A stretch of DNA of 64,000 nucleotides, from assembly GCF_037327425.1 (NCBI RefSeq), contig NZ_CP147846.1:4278001-4342000 (forward strand). The letters are read 5' to 3'. The notes below the pieces were generated by a model that was not told the origin of the DNA, made no database searches, and saw nothing but the letters and a program-made list of their open reading frames with translations. Positions within the stretch are counted from its first letter, which is position 1; each line of letters starts with the position of its first letter. The DNA comes from Rhodococcus sovatensis (lineage in GTDB: Bacteria > Actinomycetota > Actinomycetes > Mycobacteriales > Mycobacteriaceae). This document shows positions 1 to 9,111 of this stretch, in pieces. The position numbers and the translations under genes are program-made.

Positions 1-808
1 TGTGCACCTTCGACTGCCGCAGCGAGAATCGCGCGCGGAGCCGGCATCGGTGCGCCCTTGATCTGCTTGCGCAGGTTCGACGGGAACGCCGGCAAGACCT
101 GCGCGAGCTTCGGGTTCGACGGGGTGCCGCCGGGGATCTTGTAGCCCTTGACGTCCCACGGTGCGACGCCACCCTCCGGGTTGGCCTTGATCCACGCCTT
201 TGCGGTGGGCACCAATTCTTCGATGCTGCCGACCAATTCGTGGATCAGACCGACCTCGAGAGCCTTCGCCGGACGGAATCGGGTGCCCTGCGCGAGGACG
301 GTCATGAAGCCGTTCTGGATGCCGAGGAGTCGCGTGATGCGGGCAACGCCACCACCACCGGGCAGCAGGCCGAGCGAGACCTCGGGCAGACCGATCTGCA
401 CGCCCGGTACGTCGGCCGCGATGCGGTGATGCGTCGCGAGGGCGATCTCGAGTCCGCCGCCGAGTGCTGCGCCGTTGATGGCGGACACGACCGGCTTACC
501 GAGCTTCTCGATGCGACGCAGCTGTGCCTTCACTGCCTGCACCTCGTCGAAGACCTGCTGTGCGTCCTCGGGGCGAGTAGCCAGGATGTTGTTCAGGTCT
601 CCGCCGGCGAAGAAGGTCTTCTTCGCGGACGTGAGGACAACACCGGTGATGCTGTCCAGCTCCGCTTCGAGGCGGTCGACGGTGGCGCCCATCGATTCCT
701 TGTACAGCTGGTTCATCGTGTTGGCGCCCTGGTTCGGGTCGTCCATCGTGAGTACGACGATGCCGTCGGCGTCCTGGTCCCACTTGATCATGTTGTTTTC
801 AGACATCA
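1..808 (-). CDS. fadB: 3-hydroxyacyl-CoA dehydrogenase / enoyl-CoA hydratase, N-terminal part (cut by window edge)
   Basis: About 269 residues from ATG at 808 run off the left edge. The visible part is the N-terminal enoyl-CoA hydratase (crotonase) domain of the multifunctional beta-oxidation alpha subunit: the oxyanion-hole stretch KTFFAGGDLN is near residue 65 and GAALGGGLEIALATHHRIA near 110, followed by GLPEVSLGLLPGGGG. The full protein is expected to be about 715 residues with a C-terminal hydroxyacyl-CoA dehydrogenase domain, not visible here. It starts 8 bases after the fadA stop, so the two form a fadA-fadB operon, as at Rv0859-Rv0860 of M. tuberculosis. The role is the hydration and dehydrogenation steps of fatty-acid beta-oxidation in the cytosol. 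The family is certain; the chain-length range is not known. Confidence 0.93.
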
Positions 809-816
809 GTTGTTCC

Positions 817-2028
817 TCAGACTCGCTCGATGATGGTGGCAACGCCCATGCCGCCGCCGATGCACAGGGTGATCAGCGCGTATCGGCCGCCGCGGCGCTC
901 GAGCTCGTCGAGCACAGTTCCGGTGATCATGGCGCCGGTGGCGCCGAGCGGGTGGCCCATTGCGATTGCGCCGCCGTTGACGTTGAGCTTCTCGTTCGGG
1001 ATCTGAAGATCCTTCTGGAACCGGAGCACGACGGATGCGAACGCCTCGTTGAGTTCGAAGAGATCGATGTCGTCGACGGTCAGTCCTGCAGTCGCGAGTA
1101 CCTTCTTCGACGCAGGCGTGGGGCCGGTCAACATGATCGTCGTGTCGGCGCCGCTCGTCGCGGTCGCAACGATGCGGGCGCGCGGTACGAGGTTCAGGTC
1201 CTTGCCTGCCCGCTCGCTGCCGACGAGGACGAGTGCCGCGCCGTCGACGATGCCGGAGCTGTTGCCACCGGTGTGCACGTGATCGATCTTCTCGATCCAG
1301 TGGTACTTCTGCAGCGCGACGTCGTCGAATCCGCCCATCGCAGCGATGCCGGTGAACGCGGGGTTGAGCTTGCCGAGTGACTCGACGGTGCTGCCCGGAC
1401 GCATGTGCTCGTCGTGATCGAGGATGAGCAGACCGTTCTGGTCAGTCACCGGAACGACCGACTTGGCGAAGTATCCGCCCGTCCACGCTGCCGCTGCACG
1501 TTCCTGCGACTGCACGGCATAGGCGTCGACGTCTTCGCGGCTGAACCCCTCGATCGTCGCGATGAGATCGGCGCCGATGCCCTGCGGCGCGAAGTACGTG
1601 TCGTAGTTTGTGGCCGGATCCATCGCCCAGGCTCCACCGTCGCTACCCATCGGGACGCGCGACATGGACTCGACGCCACCGGCGATGACGACCTCGTCCC
1701 ATCCCGAGCGCACCTTCTGTGCGGCCAGGTTGACGGCTTCGAGGCCGGATGCGCAGAAGCGGTTGAGCTGGAAACCGCCGACGGTGTCGGGCATCTTTGC
1801 AGCGAGGACCGCGGTGCGCGCGATATCGGCGCCCTGGTCGCCCACCGGCGAGACGACGCCGAGGATCAGGTCGGAAATCCGGTTCTCGTCGAGGTCGGGG
1901 AATCGTCGACGCAGCTCGTCGATCAGGCCGGTGACCAGCGAGATCGGTTTGACGGAGTGCAGTGCACCATTCTTCCCCTTGCCACGCGGGGTTCTGATGG
2001 CTTCGTAAATGAACGCTTCTGTAGTCAC
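817..2028 (-). CDS. fadA: Acetyl-CoA acyltransferase (thiolase)
   Basis: A 403-residue thiolase, the last step of beta-oxidation (3-ketoacyl-CoA + CoA to acyl-CoA + acetyl-CoA). The N-terminal nucleophile is Cys92 in NRFCASGLEAV. The C-terminal half carries NVNGGAIAMGHPLGATGAM with catalytic His359, and the acid/base Cys389 in LCIGGGMG. The length equals that of M. tuberculosis FadA (Rv0859), and fadB follows directly, so this is the beta subunit of the trifunctional-type complex. The ATG at 2028 fits the usual N terminus (EAFIYEAIRTPRGKG). A TnnAACnnGTTnnA motif lies about 90 bp upstream at 2121-2134 and may be a lipid-responsive operator. Confidence 0.95.
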   Translation of the reverse strand: MTTEAFIYEAIRTPRGKGKNGALHSVKPISLVTGLIDELRRRFPDLDENRISDLILGVVSPVGDQGADIARTAVLAAKMPDTVGGFQLNRFCASGLEAVNLAAQKVRSGWDEVVIAGGVESMSRVPMGSDGGAWAMDPATNYDTYFAPQGIGADLIATIEGFSREDVDAYAVQSQERAAAAWTGGYFAKSVVPVTDQNGLLILDHDEHMRPGSTVESLGKLNPAFTGIAAMGGFDDVALQKYHWIEKIDHVHTGGNSSGIVDGAALVLVGSERAGKDLNLVPRARIVATATSGADTTIMLTGPTPASKKVLATAGLTVDDIDLFELNEAFASVVLRFQKDLQIPNEKLNVNGGAIAMGHPLGATGAMITGTVLDELERRGGRYALITLCIGGGMGVATIIERV

Positions 2029-2120
2029 AGGGCGGTCGTTCCTTCCACGTACTTCTCATTCGGCGGCAGCGCCGTAAGGCGCCACAGGACTCGAGGAATA
2101 CACCTCGGCTGCGTTCAGCC

Positions 2121-2134
2121 TAGAACGCGTTACA
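2121..2134. promoter_or_regulatory. Possible KstR-type operator upstream of fadA
   Basis: TAGAACGCGTTACA fits the published KstR consensus TnnAACnnGTTnnA. It lies 93 bp upstream of the fadA start, in the right place for a promoter-proximal operator. KstR represses sterol and lipid catabolism genes in mycolic-acid actinobacteria. The motif is short and partly degenerate, so a chance match is possible. Confidence 0.35.
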
Positions 2135-2258
2135 TGACCGGGTGAAGGACCGAAACGAGCGAAGTACGTGACCGGTGCGTGCGTTTGTCGCGATCGCGGC
2201 ACGGGTAGAACTAAGATCACCAGTGGGGGAACATTGGCCAGCTACGGAGATGATGACC

Positions 2259-2492
2259 ATGGAGACCCAGGAACCGTTCACGGTCGGCGCGCACGTCAAG
2301 GTGCGATACAGCTCCGACCCTGCTTTGCCCCGAGATCAATGGAGCAAGGAATCGGGCGTGATCAAAGAAGACTTCGGCGAGCAGGTCACCGTAGCCACCG
2401 ATCGGAGCTGGGCACTCGCACGTCGCTACGCTGTCGCGCTCGACGACGGACGGCTCGTATTCGTGGATCCGGAGCATCTGGAGCCGGCCTGA
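2259..2492 (+). CDS. Conserved hypothetical small protein
   Basis: A 77-residue ORF beginning METQEPFTVGAHVKVRYSS and ending LVFVDPEHLEPA. It is rich in beta-forming residues and resembles a small SH3-like or Tudor-like barrel (VGAHVKVRY; ARRYAVALDDGRLVFV), but I do not recognise the family. I chose ATG 2259 because GGAG lies nine bases upstream; ATG 2250 and 2253 are in frame. It is divergent from fadA and convergent with dnaX, with a strong hairpin between it and dnaX. Confidence 0.6.
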   Translation: METQEPFTVGAHVKVRYSSDPALPRDQWSKESGVIKEDFGEQVTVATDRSWALARRYAVALDDGRLVFVDPEHLEPA

Positions 2493-2509
2493 CGGTCGGG
2501 TCCCGCAAC

Positions 2510-2587
2510 CTAGCACCATTTATGCAGAGCTAGCACACCCGCTCGCCTCCGAGCAGGTGTGCTAGCTCTGCAAAAGTCGTTCTAGCT
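2510..2587. terminator. Two-way hairpin terminator, family D repeat copy 1
   Basis: A perfect 17 bp inverted repeat (TGCAGAGCTAGCACACC at 2523-2539 against its complement at 2556-2572, 16-base loop) lies between the stop codons of a plus-strand gene (2492) and dnaX (2606). The flanks, CTAGCACCATTT on the left and AAAGTCGTTCTAG on the right, extend the symmetry imperfectly. The left edge CTAGCACCATTTATGCA matches the hairpin at 41131-41147. Confidence 0.7.
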
Positions 2588-2605
2588 TCGCTCAGGGTGC
2601 GAGAC

Positions 2606-4885
2606 TCACTCCTTGAGCGGAGTCGCCCCCAGCTGCGCCTGCAACAGTTCCATCGCTACGGTCTCCGGATCGCGTCGAACCGATGGGTCGGCGGGTTCGG
2701 CAGCGGCCTTGAGCAGCTCTTCCTCGTCCTCCGGGGTTTCGGGCGGCGGCGGTCCGGCCGGCTCGGGATCGTCCGGGTAATCCGGGGCTTCGGGCGGAGG
2801 AATGTCGTCGTACGCAGAACCGCCGCCCCCTCCAGAACCATCTCCTGCTGAACCGAAGGCGTCATCGGTCGTCCGCGCCGGCTTGCTCTGGCTCGGGCGT
2901 GAGAACTTGGTCAGCGGGGCTTTGGGAGCTTCCTGCGCGCCCTTGGAGACCGGCGCGTCGTCGACGGGTGCGGCTGCTCCGACGACACAGGTCACGGCCC
3001 AGTCGACGCCGAACACGTCACGCAGAGCATCACTGATGACGTCGGCATTCCTCGGTTCCTGCAGCCGCTTGGCGAGGGGAGCCGAATCGTGACCGAGCGT
3101 GATCGATCCTGCGTCTACCGCCCGTACCGACGCTCCGGAGAGCATGACCTCGACGGTGCGGCTGCGTTCGCGGACCTTGCCCCTGACCTCGGACCACACC
3201 GCTCGCACCGCCGCGGCATCGGGTTGATTGGATGCAGCGGCAACAGGTTCGGGCTCAGGTTCCGGCTGTGGTTCCGAAACGGGCTCTGGTTCGGGCGTCG
3301 GCACAGGCACCGGTTCCGGCGCGGGTTCAGGTTCGGGCGCGGGCGCGGGCGCTGGCTCAGGTTCGGGCGCGGGCGCCGGCTCAGGTTCTGAAACGGGCTC
3401 GGGCTGTGGTTCCGAAACGGGCTCTGGTTCGGGCTCTGGTTCCGGCGTCGGCACCGGTTCCGGCGCCGGCTCGGGTTCAGGCGCCGGCTCAGGCGCGGGC
3501 ACACGCGCAGGCTCAGCAGGCACGACAGCAGCAGGCACCGGCTCAACGGGAGCCGCAGAAACGGGAGCCGCAGCAGCAGGAGCCGCATCCGCTGCCGGCC
3601 GCTGGGACGGACGGACGAACTTGGGTGCAATCTCCTCGACGGGCGGTGCAACCTCCTCGACGGGTGCAGCCGCAGGTCGACGCTGCACAGCTGCGTGATC
3701 GACAGCGGCTTGCTCACCCGCAGGAAGGGTGACGTCGAGCCGTCGCTCCAGCCGCTCGAGGCGCTGCAGCACAGCCGATTCCGCGTCCGACGCAGACGGA
3801 AGCAGCATGCGAGCGCACATCACTTCGAGGAGCAGACGTGGAGCCGTAGCACCTCTCATCTCACCGAGACCTGCGTGAATGATCTCGGCGTAGCGAGCGA
3901 GAGTTGCCGAGCCGATACGTTCGGACTCCTCGCGCAAGCGCTCGAGAACATCGCCGGGGACGTCGACGAGGCCACGCTCGCCCGCGTCCGGGACAGCACG
4001 CATCAGAATGAGATCGCGGAGTCTCTCGAGGAGGTCCGTCGCGAATCGACGTGGATCGTGACCGGCGTCGACGACCTTGTCGATGGTTCCGAACAGCGAG
4101 CCGCCGTCGCCGACTGCCAGCGCGTCGACGGCCTCGTCGATGAGCGCGACATCGGTGACGCCGAGCAACGACAGCGCACGCGGGTACGTGACTCCTTCGG
4201 GCCCAGCACCGGCAAGCAGTTGGTCGAGCACGCTGAGGGAGTCACGCGGAGAACCGCCACCAGCGCGGATGACCAGCGGAAAGACCGGGGCCTCGACCTC
4301 GACGTTCTCCTGCGCACAGATCTTCTCCAGCAACCCACGCATCGTCGACGGCGGGAGCAGACGGAACGGATAGTGGTGGGTTCGCGACCGGATGGTCGGT
4401 AGGACCTTTTCCGGTTCCGTCGTCGCGAAGATGAAGACGAGGTGTTCTGGCGGCTCTTCGACGACCTTGAGCAGCGCGTTGAAGCCTGCCGTCGTGACCA
4501 TGTGGGCCTCGTCGATGATGAAGATGACGTAACGCGATTCGGCAGGCGCATAGACGGCCTTGTCCCGAAGATCACGGGCGTCGTCGACGCCACCGTGACT
4601 CGCGGCGTCCATCTCTACGACGTCGAGGTTGCCGGGACCACCCGGTGCGAGGGCGACGCAGGAGTTGCACACTCCGCAGGGCGTCGAGGTCGGACCTTCG
4701 GCGCAGTTGAGCGAGCGCGCGAGGATGCGTGCCGAGGAGGTCTTACCGCAACCGCGAGGCCCGGAGAAGAGATAGGCGTGGTTGATCCGATTGGCGTTCA
4801 GCGCGACACTCAACGGCTCGGTGACGTGCTCCTGACCGACGACATCAGCGAACGTCGCAGGACGGTACTTCCGGTAGAGAGCCAC
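2606..4885 (-). CDS. dnaX: DNA polymerase III subunits gamma and tau
   Basis: The clamp-loader ATPase of the replisome. I set the start at GTG 4885 because the family begins MALYRKYRP; an upstream ATG at 4921 would add 12 residues with no family support. The protein is then 759 residues. Walker A is SGPRGCGKTS (41-50), the zinc module is Cys61, Cys70, Cys73 and Cys76, the Walker B box is IIDEAH (124-128), and the SRC motif appears as RSRTHH. After the AAA+ core comes an unusually long Pro-Glu repeat linker with many PEPEPVSEPQPEP-like units, then the C-terminal tau-like domain. No frameshift signal giving a short gamma form was obvious. It is convergent with the small gene at 2259. Confidence 0.95.
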   Translation of the reverse strand: MALYRKYRPATFADVVGQEHVTEPLSVALNANRINHAYLFSGPRGCGKTSSARILARSLNCAEGPTSTPCGVCNSCVALAPGGPGNLDVVEMDAASHGGVDDARDLRDKAVYAPAESRYVIFIIDEAHMVTTAGFNALLKVVEEPPEHLVFIFATTEPEKVLPTIRSRTHHYPFRLLPPSTMRGLLEKICAQENVEVEAPVFPLVIRAGGGSPRDSLSVLDQLLAGAGPEGVTYPRALSLLGVTDVALIDEAVDALAVGDGGSLFGTIDKVVDAGHDPRRFATDLLERLRDLILMRAVPDAGERGLVDVPGDVLERLREESERIGSATLARYAEIIHAGLGEMRGATAPRLLLEVMCARMLLPSASDAESAVLQRLERLERRLDVTLPAGEQAAVDHAAVQRRPAAAPVEEVAPPVEEIAPKFVRPSQRPAADAAPAAAAPVSAAPVEPVPAAVVPAEPARVPAPEPAPEPEPAPEPVPTPEPEPEPEPVSEPQPEPVSEPEPAPAPEPEPAPAPAPEPEPAPEPVPVPTPEPEPVSEPQPEPEPEPVAAASNQPDAAAVRAVWSEVRGKVRERSRTVEVMLSGASVRAVDAGSITLGHDSAPLAKRLQEPRNADVISDALRDVFGVDWAVTCVVGAAAPVDDAPVSKGAQEAPKAPLTKFSRPSQSKPARTTDDAFGSAGDGSGGGGGSAYDDIPPPEAPDYPDDPEPAGPPPPETPEDEEELLKAAAEPADPSVRRDPETVAMELLQAQLGATPLKE

Positions 4886-4945
4886 GCCTGGAAGGGTACC
4901 GGCGCACACCGACGCAAGCACCGATGCCCCGATACAAGACCCGGG

Positions 4946-6868
4946 TCATTCCGCGGGCTGCACCCTTCGGATACGCGTCAGGGTGATGCTACGTCGTGCG
5001 TTCGACTGCGTCGACCATCCGTGAACGACTCCTGCGTCGAGTACGACGTCGCTGAGCTCGTTCGTGATCGTGCCGCGCTTGGTATCCAGGAAATTCACCC
5101 GGACCGTGCCTCCGAGGGCGACCGCACGGGCCAATGCATCGACATCACGCGGCCCCAGCTGACACCATGCTCGGATCGACCCGGCCACTCGATCGACGTC
5201 GACATCGACTGCAGTTCCCGACGCCAGTGCCGCAGCGAGGACGGCAGGTGGGGTGCCCGCCCGAATCACGAACACCGGACTAGACGCCGTGTGGGGTGCC
5301 TTGGCCCTGGAGACCTTCACCTCCGCCGCTGAACCCTCGACTGTCGGCGCATGCCCGGCTTCACGGAGAACGTCCAGAACCAGATGGGCAGGAAGTGACG
5401 ACACAACGACCGTGGGGGCGACGATGCGTGACTTCAACTTCGCCAGTGACGCTATCTCTCGAATCAGCGATTCGTCGTCGCTCACGACGACACTCGACGC
5501 GGAACGGACGACCATTTGGCCGTGTCTACGCGCGCAATCCTTGATCAAGTAGTCGAGCGACTGCGGTATGTCGGTGACGGCGACCTCGGACAGTTCGGCA
5601 CGCAGGTTCTCGGCCGTGCCGCCGTCGTCGAAATACCGTCGGACCGATTCCGGGGAGAAACGCCACGTCGACGCCGCATCCTTCGACTCGGCGATGGCAG
5701 CGCCGGAGAGGAGGTTCGAGATGCGCTCGCTTACCGGTCCGGTCACGACGGCGGTGAGATCGGGCAACAGCCGCAGCACACACTCCGATCCGTCGACGAT
5801 GCGGTCCACGATCGGAGCGATGACCGTCTCGACAGTGCCCACTCCGCAACGCCCGAGACCGCCGAGCGCGCTCGACAGTTCGGTCGGCGCGTGCCCCGCC
5901 AGCAGTCCCAGCCAGGACAGTTCACGCCAGATCGCCTCGAGGTCCCCTGGATCGGCTGCGTCGACGAATCCCGGCAGTAGCCACTCGAAATAGCGAAGCG
6001 CCTTTGCGTCGTCGGCGACGCCCTTCGGCGGCATGGATGCGAGAACAGCGTGCCGAAGCATCGCAGTGGACGCATTGCTCGGATACACGCTCAGCACCTT
6101 GGCGCCAGAGAGATTGGTCGGCGAACCGTCCAGGCACCACCACTCGGCGATCATCGACACCAGCTTCTCCGCGCGGCTCGACGCCTTCCACGCGGGGAAG
6201 TCTGTGGTGCTCCGCACGACTCCGTGTCCGTGCTGGAGCAGTCCCATCGACCGGCTCAGCTCCAGCACCAGTTCCACGACCGAACTATCTTCTGCGTCAA
6301 CGGTTGTGGTCAGCGTTCGCATTTCGCGGACACCGACGCCGCCCGCCTTCACCGTCGAGACGCTCCCCGAATCGACCGCGTCGAGCACTGCGTCGGCCGT
6401 CTCGCAGAAGCGTGCGATTGCGCGCTGCTGTCCCGCGAGGTCGACATCTGGGGCTTCGCCCGGCCACGGGCACGCGAGACTCGGAACGCCCCCGAGTTCG
6501 TGGTTCCGAAGGTCGTGGCCCCCGAGTTGAGATGTCCGGTACCCGTCACCGCTCGGCCACACGAGCGCGCGGTCGACGAGTGCAGCCAGCGCGCGGTCGA
6601 TGTCCTCGGCGGTGTTCTGGCCGCCTTCGTCGAACCTGACGGCGAGCTCCGAGCGCGTCCGAATGCCCTTGAATGCCGCCAGGACAGTTCGCGCTCCGTG
6701 GTCGAGCGAACGCACGGCAGCGGCCACGGACGGCGGGGTCTGCAGGAGGTGTGCCAGGGCCGCATATGTGCGCGGAGGCGGGTAGATCGCCACGTCGATG
6801 CGGTTGGCGAGCAGACTGGTCAGTGCTTCCTCGTCGAGACCCTCCAGCCATTCGCGCTGCGACGTCAC
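4946..6868 (-). CDS. Helicase-associated domain protein (XPB/Ssl2-like)
   Basis: A 640-residue protein starting MTSQREWLEGLDEEALTSLL. It resembles the actinobacterial helicase C-terminal/XPB-associated family of which M. tuberculosis Rv0862c is a member; in that species the gene sits next to the XPB helicase. No Walker motifs are visible, so it is not itself an ATPase. The C-terminal third (SRIVAPTVVVSSLPAHLVLDV...) reads like the conserved helicase-associated region. Its start overlaps the stop of the HhH-GPD glycosylase gene by four bases, so translation is probably coupled. A role in DNA repair is inferred from family and neighbour. Confidence 0.75.
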   Translation of the reverse strand: MTSQREWLEGLDEEALTSLLANRIDVAIYPPPRTYAALAHLLQTPPSVAAAVRSLDHGARTVLAAFKGIRTRSELAVRFDEGGQNTAEDIDRALAALVDRALVWPSGDGYRTSQLGGHDLRNHELGGVPSLACPWPGEAPDVDLAGQQRAIARFCETADAVLDAVDSGSVSTVKAGGVGVREMRTLTTTVDAEDSSVVELVLELSRSMGLLQHGHGVVRSTTDFPAWKASSRAEKLVSMIAEWWCLDGSPTNLSGAKVLSVYPSNASTAMLRHAVLASMPPKGVADDAKALRYFEWLLPGFVDAADPGDLEAIWRELSWLGLLAGHAPTELSSALGGLGRCGVGTVETVIAPIVDRIVDGSECVLRLLPDLTAVVTGPVSERISNLLSGAAIAESKDAASTWRFSPESVRRYFDDGGTAENLRAELSEVAVTDIPQSLDYLIKDCARRHGQMVVRSASSVVVSDDESLIREIASLAKLKSRIVAPTVVVSSLPAHLVLDVLREAGHAPTVEGSAAEVKVSRAKAPHTASSPVFVIRAGTPPAVLAAALASGTAVDVDVDRVAGSIRAWCQLGPRDVDALARAVALGGTVRVNFLDTKRGTITNELSDVVLDAGVVHGWSTQSNARRSITLTRIRRVQPAE

Positions 6869-7440
6869 TTCTTCTTCGCCGCAGCCTTGGCGGCCTTTTT
6901 GAACTCACGCACTTCGAGGAGTGACTTCTCGTCGACGACGTCAGCGATGGAACGCCGAGATCCGTCGTCCCCGTATGCGCCTGCCGCCGTGCGCCAACCC
7001 TCGGGAGTGATACCCATCTGCTTTCCGAGAAGAGCGAGGAAGATTCGTGCCTTCTGATCGCCGTATCCGGGAAGCGCTTTCAGGCGCTTCAGCACTTCGG
7101 CACCGTTGGGGTCGTCCCGACGCCAGAGCTCGTCGGGCTTGCCGTCGTAGTTGTCGACCAGGTACTGCGCGAGTCCCTGAATGCGCTTGGCCATCGACCC
7201 CGGGAACCGATGCACGGCAGGAGTCGTGGCACATACGGCTGCGAACTCGTCGGGATCAGACTCCGCGATGGTGCCGACCTTCAGATCACCGAGCCTGTCG
7301 ACGAGCTTCTTCGGACCTGCGAACGCCGATTCCATCGGGACCTGCTGATCGAGAAGCATGCCGATGAGCAACGCGAACGGGTCCTCCGCCAGCAGCGCGT
7401 CGGCTTCGACGTCACCGGTCAGGTGCAGTGTGGGAGCCAT
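6865..7440 (-). CDS. HhH-GPD-type base-excision DNA repair protein
   Basis: 191 residues. The helix-hairpin-helix motif is LKALPGYGDQKARIF in the second half, and the N-terminal helix (LLAEDPFALLIGMLLDQQVPM) matches the actinobacterial HhH-GPD-type family. The C terminus is Lys/Ala rich (EFKKAAKAAAKKK). It probably excises damaged bases from DNA. The Asp normally needed after the hairpin in HhH-GPD glycosylases is not clear to me here, so the substrate and chemistry are uncertain. It forms an overlapping pair with the helicase-associated gene downstream. Confidence 0.8.
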   Translation of the reverse strand: MAPTLHLTGDVEADALLAEDPFALLIGMLLDQQVPMESAFAGPKKLVDRLGDLKVGTIAESDPDEFAAVCATTPAVHRFPGSMAKRIQGLAQYLVDNYDGKPDELWRRDDPNGAEVLKRLKALPGYGDQKARIFLALLGKQMGITPEGWRTAAGAYGDDGSRRSIADVVDEKSLLEVREFKKAAKAAAKKK

Positions 7441-7467
7441 AACCGAATCTTCTCACGCAGGAGAGAC

Positions 7468-8271
7468 CTAGGTGATGGACACCAACTGCGTGATGTCGTC
7501 GAACGGCAACGGGCCATCGACGACGGCCCCGACGACCGCGTTGTTCAACGTGATCGACCCGCCGTGGTTGTCGAGGAAGGCCGTGTCGGCCGCGTCCCGC
7601 CCGGTTGCGATGCGCACGAGCGTCGAACGGGGTGCGAGGCAGGTGGCGTCGACGACCCGCCACTGACCATCGACGAAGGCTTCTGCGACTGCGTGGAAGT
7701 CCATCGGATCGCATCCTGGGGCGTACACCGCCACGAGCCGAGCCGGAACGTTGACCGCGCGTAGGAGCGCCACGACGAGGTGGGTGTAGTCGCGGCACAC
7801 ACCGGCACCGGCCAAGAGGGTGTCGACGGCGCCGTCGATCGGATCACTGCTTCCCGGCACGTAGCTCAGCCGAGCACCGACCCAGGACGACACCTCGGCG
7901 AGAAGCTTCTCCGACGGTTCGTAGGATCCGAATTCCGTTGCGGCGAAGCCGAAGAACTTGTCGGCCTCGGCGTACCGGCTCGGCCTGAGGTACAGCGACA
8001 GATCGTAGTCCGACGCCGGCGCCGGGTCGGTATTGCCGTAGATCGTGGCCGAGTAGGACACCTCGAGTTTGCCGACGCCCGCATGTAGCTTGTGGATGCG
8101 CGTACCGTGCGCGCCGCTGATCTCCTGCGCGTCCACCGGTTGCCCGTCGAGCGTGAACGACAGCGCTTCCCACACGTCCGCACCGGGATGCGGTGCTACC
8201 GCGATCTGAAATTCGAGTGTGCTGGCCTCGGTGACATCCACGTCGAGGTAGGCCGAGACGTCACGTTTCAT
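7468..8271 (-). CDS. Transglutaminase-like family protein
   Basis: 267 residues. The catalytic triad is visible: Cys159 in LAGAGVCRDYTHL, His193 in DPMDFHAVAEA and Asp208 in WRVVDATCLAPR. The N-terminal 100 residues form the beta-rich domain typical of bacterial transglutaminase-like (cysteine protease-like) proteins. There is no signal peptide, so it is cytosolic. In actinobacteria such genes often act as peptidases or amidases; the substrate here is unknown. It lies just downstream of phoU on the same strand. Confidence 0.85.
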   Translation of the reverse strand: MKRDVSAYLDVDVTEASTLEFQIAVAPHPGADVWEALSFTLDGQPVDAQEISGAHGTRIHKLHAGVGKLEVSYSATIYGNTDPAPASDYDLSLYLRPSRYAEADKFFGFAATEFGSYEPSEKLLAEVSSWVGARLSYVPGSSDPIDGAVDTLLAGAGVCRDYTHLVVALLRAVNVPARLVAVYAPGCDPMDFHAVAEAFVDGQWRVVDATCLAPRSTLVRIATGRDAADTAFLDNHGGSITLNNAVVGAVVDGPLPFDDITQLVSIT

Positions 8272-8308
8272 TCTTGCGATCCTGCCATCAGTCGGACGAA
8301 CGTGCAGA

Positions 8309-8962
8309 TCATGAGTCTTCGGAGCGAAACTCTCCGGTGGCGAGGAAGATGACGCGCTTGGCGACTTCGACGGTGTGATCGCTGTAGCGCTCGTAGAACC
8401 TGCCGAGCAAGGTGATGTCGACTGCAGCGGGAACCCCGTGCGGCCAGTCGGGCGCCGAGGTCAGCACGAAGAGACTGCGATGCAGCTGGTCCATCTCCTC
8501 ATCGGCCGTCTGCAGCTTGGCCGCGAGTTCCGGATCCCGCGTCAGCAGAACCTCACGCGTCGATTCTGCCTGCGAGACGGCAACGCGGCCCATCTCGGCG
8601 AACACCGCCTCGACTTCGGAAGGAAGCACGTGAGCGGGGTGACGCCGCCGAGCAAGCTCGGCGATATGGATCGCGAGTCCACCCATTCGCTGGAGGTCGG
8701 CGACGATGTGGATTCCGCTGACCATGATGCGCAGGTCGAGCGCGACAGGGGCTTGCAGCGCGAGTACCGAGAATGCCTTGTGCTCCCAGTCGGTCGCGAG
8801 TAGGTCGATCTGGCCGCGGCTGTCGATGGTCTCCTCGGCCAGGGCCAGGTCGGCGGTGAGCAGTGCCGTCGTCGCCGACGCCATCGCCTCCTCGGCCATC
8901 CTGCACATGTCGGCCAGGTCGGAGCGAACCGAATCGAGTTGCTCGTTGTAGGACTCACGCAC
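8309..8962 (-). CDS. phoU: Phosphate-transport regulatory protein PhoU
   Basis: About 217 residues with two PhoU repeats; MCRMAEEAMASAT and ALQAPVALDLRIMVSGIHI are typical of the first repeat and its junction. PhoU links the Pst phosphate transporter to the SenX3/PhoR histidine kinase and represses the Pho response when phosphate is plentiful. I chose GTG 8962 (VRESYNEQLD) because orthologues begin MRxxYxxxL; an upstream TTG at 8995 would add an unsupported tail. No pst genes are next to it, so this is a stand-alone phoU, as is common in actinobacteria. Confidence 0.9.
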   Translation of the reverse strand: MRESYNEQLDSVRSDLADMCRMAEEAMASATTALLTADLALAEETIDSRGQIDLLATDWEHKAFSVLALQAPVALDLRIMVSGIHIVADLQRMGGLAIHIAELARRRHPAHVLPSEVEAVFAEMGRVAVSQAESTREVLLTRDPELAAKLQTADEEMDQLHRSLFVLTSAPDWPHGVPAAVDITLLGRFYERYSDHTVEVAKRVIFLATGEFRSEDS

Positions 8963-9111
8963 GACGGCCACGACCCGTGGCTGCGCGCGCGGCAAAGCGC
9001 TGTTCGCCGAAAGTGCTCATGTACCGCCGATCCTTACCGTAGATATCTACGTGGCTTTGTACCCCCGCCTGCATCTTCCTACACTTCGGCGATTTGTGGG
9101 AACCTGCTGAC

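Noticed and set aside
3228..3698. A Gly/Ser-rich ORF on the plus strand inside dnaX
   Set aside because: It is the antisense of the Pro-Glu repeat linker of DnaX and has the expected repeat translation.
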